Below are positions 54,375-62,786 of a stretch of 64,000 bases of DNA, piece by piece. Location: assembly GCA_030524175.1 (NCBI GenBank), contig JAUNHC010000004.1, forward strand, positions 111,717 to 175,716, read 5' to 3'. The position numbers and the translations under genes are program-made. The notes beneath the pieces were generated by a model that worked only from the letters and a program-made list of their open reading frames with translations, did no database searches and was not told the DNA's origin. The DNA is from Eubacteriales bacterium (GTDB taxonomy: Bacteria > Bacillota > Clostridia > Lachnospirales > Lachnospiraceae). Position 1 is the first letter of the stretch; each line of letters begins with the position of its first letter.

Positions 54375-56870
54375 ATGACAAAGATAAAATCAGGATTCAA
54401 GGATTTCCATATGGGTAAGGAGAAGAAGACACAGATTCTTCTCCTGGGAGCCCTGTTTTTCAGCTGTCTGTTCATCTTCCGCAATTATATCTTCGGCAAT
54501 GAAATAATGGTCTTTAATGACATCGGAGAGGATACATGGCAGCTATATACCATGCATTACGCAGGAATTGTAAATCATTTGAGAGAGGGAACTTTTTCCC
54601 TGTGGGATTTTACAAATGGTTTCGGCACAAATATGTTTAATCTGAACTTGTTCGATCCCTCTATTATCCTGCTTTGCCTTTTAGGTGTATTTTTAGGACC
54701 TGCACATATGCTTATTTATCTGGTGTGGCTGCAGATATTGAAGATATTGATCGCAGGATGGGTATTTTACCGTTTTTTGTCTCTGTTTTCCTTCAGCACC
54801 CAGGCTAAGTTCCTTGCGGCCTTTGCTTATGGGCTTAACGGGTATCTGATGATATGGGGCCAGCATTATCAGTTTGGTATGGTGACAATATACTTTCCCC
54901 TTATGCTCTTGTTCTGTGAGAAGCTGGTGCGCCGGGAGAAGGGGCGGGGATGGTTTCCTGTCATTGTGTTTTTGAGCGGGATTTACAGCGTTTATTTCAC
55001 CTATATGAGCCTGGCAGGGATTGGGATTTATCTGCTGTTCCGTGTGCTGATGCTGGAGGGACTGTCAGGTAAGGAAAGAGTACGCCGGTTCTTGGGAGGC
55101 TGTGCTCAGATACTCCTGGGCCTGGGAATGAGCTTTGCTGTTTTTCTCCCTATGGCCAGTGTGCTTCTCAATGTTTCTGCCCGTATGGACGGAGGAAGCG
55201 GGGGAGTTCTGGGATATCTGAAACAATATCTCACCCTTTATCCGGGAGAATTTTATGAATCGGTACTTATGAGATTGTTTTCCACAAATCTCCAGACAGT
55301 ACATAGTCTCGGGGACGGAAAATTCGAGACATTATGGAATTATTATGAGGATCCTATATTTTTCTGTTCTGCAATGTCAGTGATGCTGAATGTACAGTTT
55401 CTCATTGTTTTTCGTAAGGTCAAGGCGCCCAGGAGAACAAAAACAGCAGTGTATGCTGCGGCTGCTCTCATGGCGTTAACGGTTCTGTTACCCTTGGGCG
55501 GTTCAGTATTTAATGCATTTAACATTCCCACCAACAGGTATACCTTTGTCCTGATTCCCTTTTTTCTCCTGGTCACAGCCTGGATGTGGGACTATTTGAG
55601 GACGGGCGGCAGGATATGCTGGCTTGCTCTGTTAATTGTTTTCTTAGCACAGAACAAGGTTGCGCATCTGGGATATGACCAGAGTGTTTTTAGTGAATAC
55701 CGCACAAATGCCGTTGTGCTTGCTGTGACAGGTGAGATTGCCGTTCTTTGCCTTGGGGCAATGATGGTGCTGAAATCCACCCATTCCCGGAAAGCCTTGC
55801 TGGGGATCATGGCTGCAGTGATGGTAGTCAATGTGATCTCCGAGAGTGGAACTGGCTATGAAGACAGGATCACACTGCGCAAACGGGATACTCCTTTGGA
55901 AGAAATGGGGGAACAGTTGGAGAAATATAAGGAGGAAAGCACTTCTCTGGACAGTGAGGAGACAGCAAGAGCCTCTCTTATCATCCCTCAAACGTATTTC
56001 AGAGAACTTTACCGCCAGGATCTGCAGGACGCCCTTGCATATCTGAGAGAAAACGATAAGGAATTTTATCGTGTGGAGAAGGACTTTATGTCTGCCACTT
56101 TCGCCATGGACTCTCTTGCCCAGGGATACCGGGGGATCAGTACATATAATTCTGTCATGAATAAAAATATGAAAGATTTTGTGGATGTGTGCTATCCGGA
56201 GTTATATTATAAAGACCATAATCATTACGCCTTCTGGGATAATGGGGAGGATAACTGGTTTGCTGCGTTTACAGGAGTAAGGTATCTTATTTCCGGGAAT
56301 AAAGAGCTGGATCCTTCTAAGTACAGAATGGTGAAGCAGTTCGGAGGGATTTATCTCTATGAAAATGTGCTGGAATCCAATACAGCTAAATTTTATAACA
56401 CAGGGATTTCAGAAAAATCCTTCAGGAATCTATGCACCAAGGAGAGCCGTGAGGAGCTTTTGAATTCAGTGATCGCACTGGAGGGCGGAAGTGAAGTCCC
56501 GGATATGGAGGCTGTGAGAAAATTAAAAGAGGATGGCGGACAGCAGAAGGCGTCTGCGGTGACCTTGGATGCGCCTGTTAAGGATTCTCTGGTGACAGGA
56601 AGGATTGAGGCGGCGGAAGACGGATACGTGATGTTCCTTATCCCCTTTGAGGACGGATGGAGCCTTACGGTTGACGGTGAGGAAACAGAGCTGATAAAAG
56701 GAAATCTGGGATTTCTTTCCTGCCGTGTACAGGAAGGTGACCATGATCTGGTCCTGACTTTCCGGGCACCTCTGCTTAAAGAAGGGATATGGCTAAGCTG
56801 TGTCTTCTGGCTGATCTTCGCTGTATGGCAATTATACAGACATAAAAGGAAAAAGACAGGAAAATCATAA
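54375..56870 (+). CDS. YfhO-family polytopic membrane protein
   Basis: 831 residues with about a dozen membrane helices in the first 500 residues, starting LLLGALFFSCLFIFRNY, then an extracellular C-terminal domain of about 300 residues and a final helix followed by a basic tail. The early extracellular loop NDIGEDTWQLY has the Asp/Glu residues expected of GT-C glycosyltransferases, and YfhO proteins have been linked to glycosylation of lipoteichoic acid. Start 54375 has AAAGG upstream; 54342 has none. It probably adds a side sugar outside the membrane from a lipid-linked donor, possibly the one made by the ArnC-like cassette. Confidence 0.85.
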   Translation: MTKIKSGFKDFHMGKEKKTQILLLGALFFSCLFIFRNYIFGNEIMVFNDIGEDTWQLYTMHYAGIVNHLREGTFSLWDFTNGFGTNMFNLNLFDPSIILLCLLGVFLGPAHMLIYLVWLQILKILIAGWVFYRFLSLFSFSTQAKFLAAFAYGLNGYLMIWGQHYQFGMVTIYFPLMLLFCEKLVRREKGRGWFPVIVFLSGIYSVYFTYMSLAGIGIYLLFRVLMLEGLSGKERVRRFLGGCAQILLGLGMSFAVFLPMASVLLNVSARMDGGSGGVLGYLKQYLTLYPGEFYESVLMRLFSTNLQTVHSLGDGKFETLWNYYEDPIFFCSAMSVMLNVQFLIVFRKVKAPRRTKTAVYAAAALMALTVLLPLGGSVFNAFNIPTNRYTFVLIPFFLLVTAWMWDYLRTGGRICWLALLIVFLAQNKVAHLGYDQSVFSEYRTNAVVLAVTGEIAVLCLGAMMVLKSTHSRKALLGIMAAVMVVNVISESGTGYEDRITLRKRDTPLEEMGEQLEKYKEESTSLDSEETARASLIIPQTYFRELYRQDLQDALAYLRENDKEFYRVEKDFMSATFAMDSLAQGYRGISTYNSVMNKNMKDFVDVCYPELYYKDHNHYAFWDNGEDNWFAAFTGVRYLISGNKELDPSKYRMVKQFGGIYLYENVLESNTAKFYNTGISEKSFRNLCTKESREELLNSVIALEGGSEVPDMEAVRKLKEDGGQQKASAVTLDAPVKDSLVTGRIEAAEDGYVMFLIPFEDGWSLTVDGEETELIKGNLGFLSCRVQEGDHDLVLTFRAPLLKEGIWLSCVFWLIFAVWQLYRHKRKKTGKS

Positions 56871-56875
56871 AAATA

Positions 56876-56931
56876 AAAGCACGTCATATAAGAGGCAGAT
56901 GCATCTTGTAACCTCTTATACGATGTGCTTT
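56876..56931. terminator. Bidirectional terminator between convergent genes
   Basis: A 20-bp stem: 56876-56895 (AAAGCACGTC onward) pairs with 56912-56931 (ending GATGTGCTTT) with two wobble-type differences and a 16-base loop. The A-rich left and T-rich right ends serve transcripts from both directions. Confidence 0.85.
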
Positions 56932-56965
56932 ACTGTTTATTACTGGACTTTCCAGGAACAATATT

Positions 56966-58240
56966 TCAGGATTTCACAACCTTCACCATGGCAAAGAGCA
57001 GCAGAAGGAAAATGACAATACCTGCCGCGCCGATAAGATAATAGGGCATATTCGTTCTGGATGCGGAGAAATCCTGAGCTGCCTTCATGTTGGCTTCGCC
57101 GTTGACTACAGCTGTGTTATCCTGTTTCTGTACATTCTCCAGGACTGCAGTTCCCACCGGAGTTCCTCCGAAGAGATACTGGCGGAGGATCTGGCCGTTA
57201 TCTTCAGTATCCTCTGTGGTAAGGCTGTCGCCCCCTGATCCGGCCGGTACCATCACGGTTCCTCCTGACAGGAGACTGAAATCATCATCTCCAAGAGTCA
57301 GTTTCTGGAAATTATTGAAGCCGTAGTCAAGAGTTGTGATAGCCTCGTCATCTGTCTGGCCGGAGGCACCTTGCAGTACAACGCTGATCAAAGTGACGCC
57401 GTTACGCTCTGCAGCACATACGAGAGTGCTTCCGGAAGCTTCTGTGTATCCTTCCTTCCCGCCAAGGCATCCCTGGTAATAGGCATCGCTTGCATTGTTG
57501 ATCATTGTGAAATTATTAGTCAGTACACGTTCACCTCCGGAAACATTAGTCGCCGGGATGGTATATGAAGTGGTGGCTGCAATCTTACGGAAGGTCTCAT
57601 TACTCATTGCAGCTTTCATGATCAAGGCCATATCGTGGGCTGTGATGTGCTGGTTTTCGTCCGGCAGTCCGGTTGGGTTGGTGAAAACGGTGTTGGTGCA
57701 TCCAAGCTCCTGTGCGCGGGAGTTCATTTTCTCCACAAAAGCTTCCACGGAACCGCCGATATGCTCTGCCACCTGCAGGGCGATATCATTGGCTGACTGA
57801 AGCATAATAGCATAGAGGCATTGTTCTACGGAAAAGGTTTCGTCAAGCTGTGCGGAAATATTGGCACCGCCGTCTGTGACGCCTGACACGCCAGTGGCTG
57901 TCATTACCACCTGATCCTCCGGATTGGCATTCTCCAGGGCCAGAAGGATAGTCATTATTTTTACTGCACTGGCAGGATAGAGCGGCTGGTCCATATTCTT
58001 TGCATAAAGAATGGTATTGGTGGAATCCTCCATAACAATAGCTGCGGTGGAGGTGATATCAGGACCCTGAGGCCAGCCGGGGATGGCATTTGTAGTGATG
58101 GAGGAACCACCCTCCCCAGACGCTTCTGTCTGTGTTTCTGTATCTTGAGTTTCCTCAGCAGCAAATACCGGGGTGTGGAAAATCAGTGAGGCAGAAATTC
58201 CAAGCGCCAGCAGTCCTGCGGTCAATCTTCTTTTTCTCAT
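56966..58240 (-). CDS. D-alanyl-D-alanine carboxypeptidase (S11), second paralogue
   Basis: 424 residues. Signal peptide about 1-28; SxxK at Ser91-AVK94; SAN at 147-149; the KTG region reads GGKEGYTE, so the usual Thr of KTG is replaced by Glu, which is notable. A C-terminal membrane helix (about 398-420) follows. ATG 58240 (MRKRR) starts a proper signal peptide, with CAGGAG upstream at a long spacing; the frame continues to 58351 without a site. It resembles the protein at 42196 (shared GWPxGPxI segment). It is on the opposite strand to the locus around it and has its own promoter. Confidence 0.93.
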   Translation of the reverse strand: MRKRRLTAGLLALGISASLIFHTPVFAAEETQDTETQTEASGEGGSSITTNAIPGWPQGPDITSTAAIVMEDSTNTILYAKNMDQPLYPASAVKIMTILLALENANPEDQVVMTATGVSGVTDGGANISAQLDETFSVEQCLYAIMLQSANDIALQVAEHIGGSVEAFVEKMNSRAQELGCTNTVFTNPTGLPDENQHITAHDMALIMKAAMSNETFRKIAATTSYTIPATNVSGGERVLTNNFTMINNASDAYYQGCLGGKEGYTEASGSTLVCAAERNGVTLISVVLQGASGQTDDEAITTLDYGFNNFQKLTLGDDDFSLLSGGTVMVPAGSGGDSLTTEDTEDNGQILRQYLFGGTPVGTAVLENVQKQDNTAVVNGEANMKAAQDFSASRTNMPYYLIGAAGIVIFLLLLFAMVKVVKS

Positions 58241-58321
58241 AGTAAATACTTGCTCCTGTTTTGGTAAATATTCATAGTGTAAGAGTGTAAGGACTGTTTT
58301 GATCAACAGTCCGGTAAAGAT

Positions 58322-58351
58322 AGTATAACACATTCGTTCCATTTCTTGCAA
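58322..58351 (-). promoter_or_regulatory. Promoter of the - strand carboxypeptidase gene
   Basis: On the - strand, TTGCAA (58351-58346), an 18-base spacer, then TATACT (58327-58322), about 80 bases before the start codon. Confidence 0.6.
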
Positions 58352-58430
58352 AAAATATAGTACAATGTTAAAATAAATTCATAAATTTTCCGCTGACGGC
58401 GGAAATGGAAGAATCAGAGGTTGAAATTAC

Positions 58431-60323
58431 ATGAGTAAAAATAATAACCCGGCGGGGAAAATCCAATGGGCCAGGATGTTTAAAAAATTGTCTCCCTACA
58501 CTGTCCAGAAGGGCTTCCGTTATCTGAAGCATTATGGGCCGAAGGAGTTCTGGATCCGGCTTCATGAGAGGTTTGAGCCGGAAGAGGTTCCCTACGGGCC
58601 TTGGTATGAGGCATATAAGCCAGATGAAGAGACACTGGAAAAACAGAGAAAAGGGAAGTTTGCCTATGCGCCCCTGATCAGTGTGGTAGTGCCGGCGTAT
58701 AAAACGCCCAGGCTTTTTTTATGTCAGATGATAGACTCTCTTCTGGCCCAGACATATACGAACTGGGAGCTGTGTATTGCCAACGGGAGCCCTGAGGATG
58801 AAGATATGAGGCAGGTTCTTTCTTCTTATGCCAAAAGAGACCGCCGGGTCCGGTACCGGGATCTGACGGAGAATCTGGGGATCGCTGAGAATACCAATGC
58901 TGCCTTCGCCATGGCAGAAGGGGAGTTTACAGGCCTTTTGGACCATGATGATCTCCTGGCGCCTAATGCCCTTTATGAGGTTGCCAGGGCACTGGAAAGA
59001 GAGCCGGCAGCCGATGTAGTGTACACAGATGAGGACAAGGTTACAACGTCACTGGATGAGCATTTCCAGCCTCATTTAAAACCGGATTTTAACCTGGATC
59101 TTTTGCGTTCCAATAATTATATCTGCCATTTTTTTGTGGTGAGACGTTCTATTGTTGAGAAGACGGGAGGATTCCGCAGAGAGTTTGACGGAGCCCAGGA
59201 TTATGATTTTATTTTCCGCTGTGTGGAACAGGCGGAAAAGGTAGTCCATGTACCGGAAATCCTGTATCATTGGCGCACCCATAAGGCATCCACCGCAGAT
59301 AACCCTGCAAGTAAGATGTATGCATTTGAGGCTGGAAAGCGTGCTATTGCAGAACACCTTAAAAGAACAGGGACAGAAGGGGTGGTAAGCCACACGTCCG
59401 ATTTAGGATTTTACCGCGTAAGCTATCCCGTGCAGGGCGAGCCGTTAGTCTCCATTATTATTCCTAATAAGGATGAGAAGGAGGCTTTGCAGGCCTGTCT
59501 GGATTCTGTAAGGAAAAATACAACTTATAAAAATTACGAGATCATCATTGTGGAGAACAACAGCACTACGGATGAGATATTTCATTACTATAAGGAACTG
59601 TCAAAAGATCCGGGGATCCATCTCCTGCGGTGGAAAAAAGAATTTAACTATTCCGCCATCAATAATTTCGGTGCCGCCCATGCAAAGGGGGAATACCTTT
59701 TATTCCTGAATAACGATGTGACGGTCATCACTCCTGAGTGGATGTCTGAAATGCTTGGGGTCTGCCAGCGCAAAGAGGTAGGTGCCGTTGGCGTGAAGCT
59801 GATCTACCCGGACAATACCATCCAGCATGCCGGCTGTGTAGTAGGAATGGGCGGGATCGCCGGGCATATGTTTGTGGACATGCACGCCAACCGTACAGGA
59901 TATCTTCACAAGGCATCGCTTCTCCAGGATATGAGCGCGGTGACAGCAGCCTGTATGATGATGAAGCGTGATGTCTTTGAACAAGCAGGCGGGTTTACGG
60001 AGGAGCTGTCGGTTGCTTTTAATGATGTAGACCTTTGCCTGAAGGTAAGCAAAGCAGGATATCTGGTGGTCTATGACCCCTATGCCCAGCTCTTCCACAT
60101 GGAGTCAAAATCCAGGGGAGCAGAGGACAACAAAGAAAAGGTGCGCCGTTTCCAGACAGAGATCGAGTATATGCGCTGTCACTGGCTGGATATTCTCAAA
60201 AACGGAGACCCTTATTATAATAAAAATCTTTCCCTGACAAAATGGAATTATTCCCTGCGTCCTTTGCCGGGAATGGGAAAGAAGGACGACAAGGAGAAAA
60301 AATGCAGGAAGTATCAGTCATAA
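58431..60323 (+). CDS. Glycosyltransferase with two tandem GT2 domains
   Basis: 630 residues. The first GT2 domain (about 80-300) has ISVVVPAYKTPR and LDHDDLLAPNA; the second (about 337-580) has VSIIIPNKDEKEALQ and LFLNNDVTVITPEW, then HMESKSRGAEDN. It lacks the long N-terminal region of the two larger relatives, so it resembles their catalytic halves alone. GAGG precedes ATG 58431. It overlaps the following single-domain GT2 gene by 22 bases. The role is probably chain extension of the same polysaccharide. Confidence 0.9.
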   Translation: MSKNNNPAGKIQWARMFKKLSPYTVQKGFRYLKHYGPKEFWIRLHERFEPEEVPYGPWYEAYKPDEETLEKQRKGKFAYAPLISVVVPAYKTPRLFLCQMIDSLLAQTYTNWELCIANGSPEDEDMRQVLSSYAKRDRRVRYRDLTENLGIAENTNAAFAMAEGEFTGLLDHDDLLAPNALYEVARALEREPAADVVYTDEDKVTTSLDEHFQPHLKPDFNLDLLRSNNYICHFFVVRRSIVEKTGGFRREFDGAQDYDFIFRCVEQAEKVVHVPEILYHWRTHKASTADNPASKMYAFEAGKRAIAEHLKRTGTEGVVSHTSDLGFYRVSYPVQGEPLVSIIIPNKDEKEALQACLDSVRKNTTYKNYEIIIVENNSTTDEIFHYYKELSKDPGIHLLRWKKEFNYSAINNFGAAHAKGEYLLFLNNDVTVITPEWMSEMLGVCQRKEVGAVGVKLIYPDNTIQHAGCVVGMGGIAGHMFVDMHANRTGYLHKASLLQDMSAVTAACMMMKRDVFEQAGGFTEELSVAFNDVDLCLKVSKAGYLVVYDPYAQLFHMESKSRGAEDNKEKVRRFQTEIEYMRCHWLDILKNGDPYYNKNLSLTKWNYSLRPLPGMGKKDDKEKKCRKYQS

Positions 60324-61258
60324 TCCCTAATTTTAACGGAATCGCCTATCTGGACGGTGTCCTGTCAAGCCTGGAGCGCCAGACATGTAAGAATTTCGAG
60401 GTCATAATGGTGGATAATGGTTCCTCTGACGGAAGCAGTGCGTTTGTGGCTTCCAATTATTCCTGGGTGCATATTATTGAACTGCCGGAAAACTTCGGCT
60501 TCTGTAAGGCGGTGAATGAAGGGATACGTATGGCCAGGGCGCCTTATGTCCTTCTTCTCAACAATGACACAGAGGTGGATGCGAATTTCCTGGATGAGAT
60601 GACAGCGGCTATCCACAGACATAAGAAGGCCTTTTCCTGTGCTGCGAAAATGGTACAGTTCCATGACAGGGAGAAGCTGGACGATGCAGGAAATTATTAT
60701 TCCGCTCTTGGCTGGGCCTATGCCCGGGGCAAGGGCAAGGATGTTTATTCTTATGAAAAAGAAGAGAAAATTTTTGCATCCTGTGCAGGGGCTGCTATTT
60801 ACAGAAAGAAAATTTTTGATAAAATAGGATATTTCGATGAGGAACATTTCGCCTATCTGGAGGATATGGATGTGGGATACCGGGCACGTATCTACGGTTA
60901 TCAGAACTGGTATGCCCCCAAAGCTGTAGTCTATCACGTGGGCAGCGGGACAAGCGGTTCCAGATACAATCAGTTCAAAACGCGCTATTCCTCCAGGAAT
61001 AATGTTTACCTTATTTACAAAAATATGCCGGTCCTTCAGCTATTGCTGAACCTTCCTTTTCTGCTTGTGGGTTTTGGGATAAAAATCCTGTTTTTTTCCA
61101 TGAAAGGATTTGGACGTGAGTATCTGGCTGGGATCAAAAACGGCTTTCAGATCAGCAAAAAAGGAAGAAAAGTACCTTTTTCCTTTGTCCATATCCACCA
61201 TTATCTGAAGATACAGACAGAACTGTGGGCAAATATGTTCCGCCGGTTTTTTGCATAA
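60302..61258 (+). CDS. GT2 glycosyltransferase (rhamnosyltransferase-like)
   Basis: 318 residues, one GT2 domain: VSVIIPNFNGIAYLDG, DNGSSDGSS, LLNNDTEVDANFL and the acceptor-side EDMDVGYRARIYG with HVGSGTSGS. This subtype includes WbbL-like rhamnosyltransferases. A hydrophobic stretch near 255-280 may associate with the membrane. ATG 60302 follows GGAG; the frame from 60242 lies within the previous gene. It may add the first sugar to the lipid-linked primer made by the sugar transferase downstream, which is inference from order. Confidence 0.88.
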   Translation: MQEVSVIIPNFNGIAYLDGVLSSLERQTCKNFEVIMVDNGSSDGSSAFVASNYSWVHIIELPENFGFCKAVNEGIRMARAPYVLLLNNDTEVDANFLDEMTAAIHRHKKAFSCAAKMVQFHDREKLDDAGNYYSALGWAYARGKGKDVYSYEKEEKIFASCAGAAIYRKKIFDKIGYFDEEHFAYLEDMDVGYRARIYGYQNWYAPKAVVYHVGSGTSGSRYNQFKTRYSSRNNVYLIYKNMPVLQLLLNLPFLLVGFGIKILFFSMKGFGREYLAGIKNGFQISKKGRKVPFSFVHIHHYLKIQTELWANMFRRFFA

Positions 61259-61366
61259 AATAGGCTTTTTCATAAAAATTTCATAAAATATAGTTTAAGA
61301 TTTTATTGCTTTTGCAGGCTATCTATTATAATATAAAAGCAATGAAATGGATTGAGGTGGCAGAGA

Positions 61367-62770
61367 TTGTTTAAGGATAACCAAAAAAATTTCAGTCGTC
61401 TCCATATGCTGATTGATGCATTTGTAATGGCAATATCCTATGTTTGTGCCTTGGCGATACGATTTGTGGGGCCTTTTGCCGACTCGGCAAGCTGGGCGAA
61501 ATCTTTCGGGCAATATATGTTTGTCCTGGTTTTTATCATACCAGGCTATTGGATTTTATATCAGGCATTTACTTTATATACTCCTATGCGGATGCAGGGG
61601 CGCCGTCTTGTACTTTCTAATATTGTGAAGGCAAATGCGCTGGGGCTTGTGATCATCATGTTCGTTTATTATAACCTTGGTGAATTGCATTATTCCCGTG
61701 CAACGCTCTATATGTTCTGCTTTTTTAACATTTTTCTGGATTGGGGAGCACGTATGCTTGTCTTTTACCTCCTGCGGGATATGCGCAAAAGGGGGATGAA
61801 CCAGAAGCAGATAGTTCTGGTGGGATACAGCCGTGCTGCGGAGGAATATGTTGACCGTATTGTACAGAACCCTCAGTGGGGATATGTTGTCCGGGGAATC
61901 CTGGATGACAATGTACCAGCAGGAACTGTGTATAAAGGAGTGAAGGTAATTGGAAGGATTGCAAACCTTATGGTTATCCTGCCTGCCAACAGACTGGATG
62001 AGATTGCTATTACACTGGGCTTAAGTGAGTATTACCGCCTGGAGGAGATTGTGGCGCTTTGTGAAAAGTCAGGAGTACACACAAAATTTATTCCGGATTA
62101 TAATAATATTATTCCCACAAAGCCCTATACAGAAGATATCTTAGGCCTGCCGGTCATAAATATCCGGTATGTGCCTCTGAGTAATACATTTAATGCAATG
62201 GTGAAGCGGGTGATGGATGTGGTTGGCTCCATACTGGCCATAATCGTTTCTTCACCTGTTATGATTCTCATGTGCATCCTCATTAAGCTGACCTCCCCGG
62301 GTCCCTTGATCTACAAGCAGGAACGGGTAGGTTTACGCAATAAGAATTTCTGGATGTACAAGTTCCGCTCCATGGAAATACAGCCAGAAAGTGAGGAGAA
62401 GAAAGCCTGGACAGTTAAGAATGACCCAAGAGTGACAGGAGTCGGCAGATTTATGCGGCGGACCAGCATTGATGAACTGCCTCAGCTGTTTAATATACTA
62501 AAGGGAGATATGAGTCTTGTGGGACCAAGGCCGGAGAGGCCGTTCTTTGTGGAGAAGTTCCGTGAGGAAATACCAAGGTATATGGTGAAACACCAGGTTC
62601 GTCCGGGACTGACCGGCTGGGCCCAGGTGAACGGATACCGGGGGGATACCTCTATCAGGAAGCGCATTGAATGCGATTTGTACTACATTGAGAATTGGAC
62701 CATAGGATTTGATATCAAAATATTGCTGCTGACAATATTCAAAGGTTTCATTAACAAGAACGCGTATTAA
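61367..62770 (+). CDS. Polyprenyl-phosphate sugar-1-phosphate transferase (WbaP/CpsE-like)
   Basis: 467 residues. Four or five N-terminal membrane helices, a CoA-binding-like central domain (QIVLVGYSRAAEEYVDRI), then the bacterial sugar transferase domain with KRVMDVVGSILAI, PGPLIYKQERVG, KFRSM, TSIDELPQLFNIL and GPRPERP. It transfers a hexose-1-phosphate to undecaprenyl phosphate and primes glycan assembly. The start appears to be TTG 61367, 6 bases after GAGGTGG; a TTG at 61352 overlaps that site, and the first ATG comes well inside. The intergenic gap before it has a TATAAT at 61327-61332 but no good -35. Confidence 0.94.
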   Translation: MFKDNQKNFSRLHMLIDAFVMAISYVCALAIRFVGPFADSASWAKSFGQYMFVLVFIIPGYWILYQAFTLYTPMRMQGRRLVLSNIVKANALGLVIIMFVYYNLGELHYSRATLYMFCFFNIFLDWGARMLVFYLLRDMRKRGMNQKQIVLVGYSRAAEEYVDRIVQNPQWGYVVRGILDDNVPAGTVYKGVKVIGRIANLMVILPANRLDEIAITLGLSEYYRLEEIVALCEKSGVHTKFIPDYNNIIPTKPYTEDILGLPVINIRYVPLSNTFNAMVKRVMDVVGSILAIIVSSPVMILMCILIKLTSPGPLIYKQERVGLRNKNFWMYKFRSMEIQPESEEKKAWTVKNDPRVTGVGRFMRRTSIDELPQLFNILKGDMSLVGPRPERPFFVEKFREEIPRYMVKHQVRPGLTGWAQVNGYRGDTSIRKRIECDLYYIENWTIGFDIKILLLTIFKGFINKNAY

Positions 62771-62786
62771 GATAAGGGGAAGAAAC

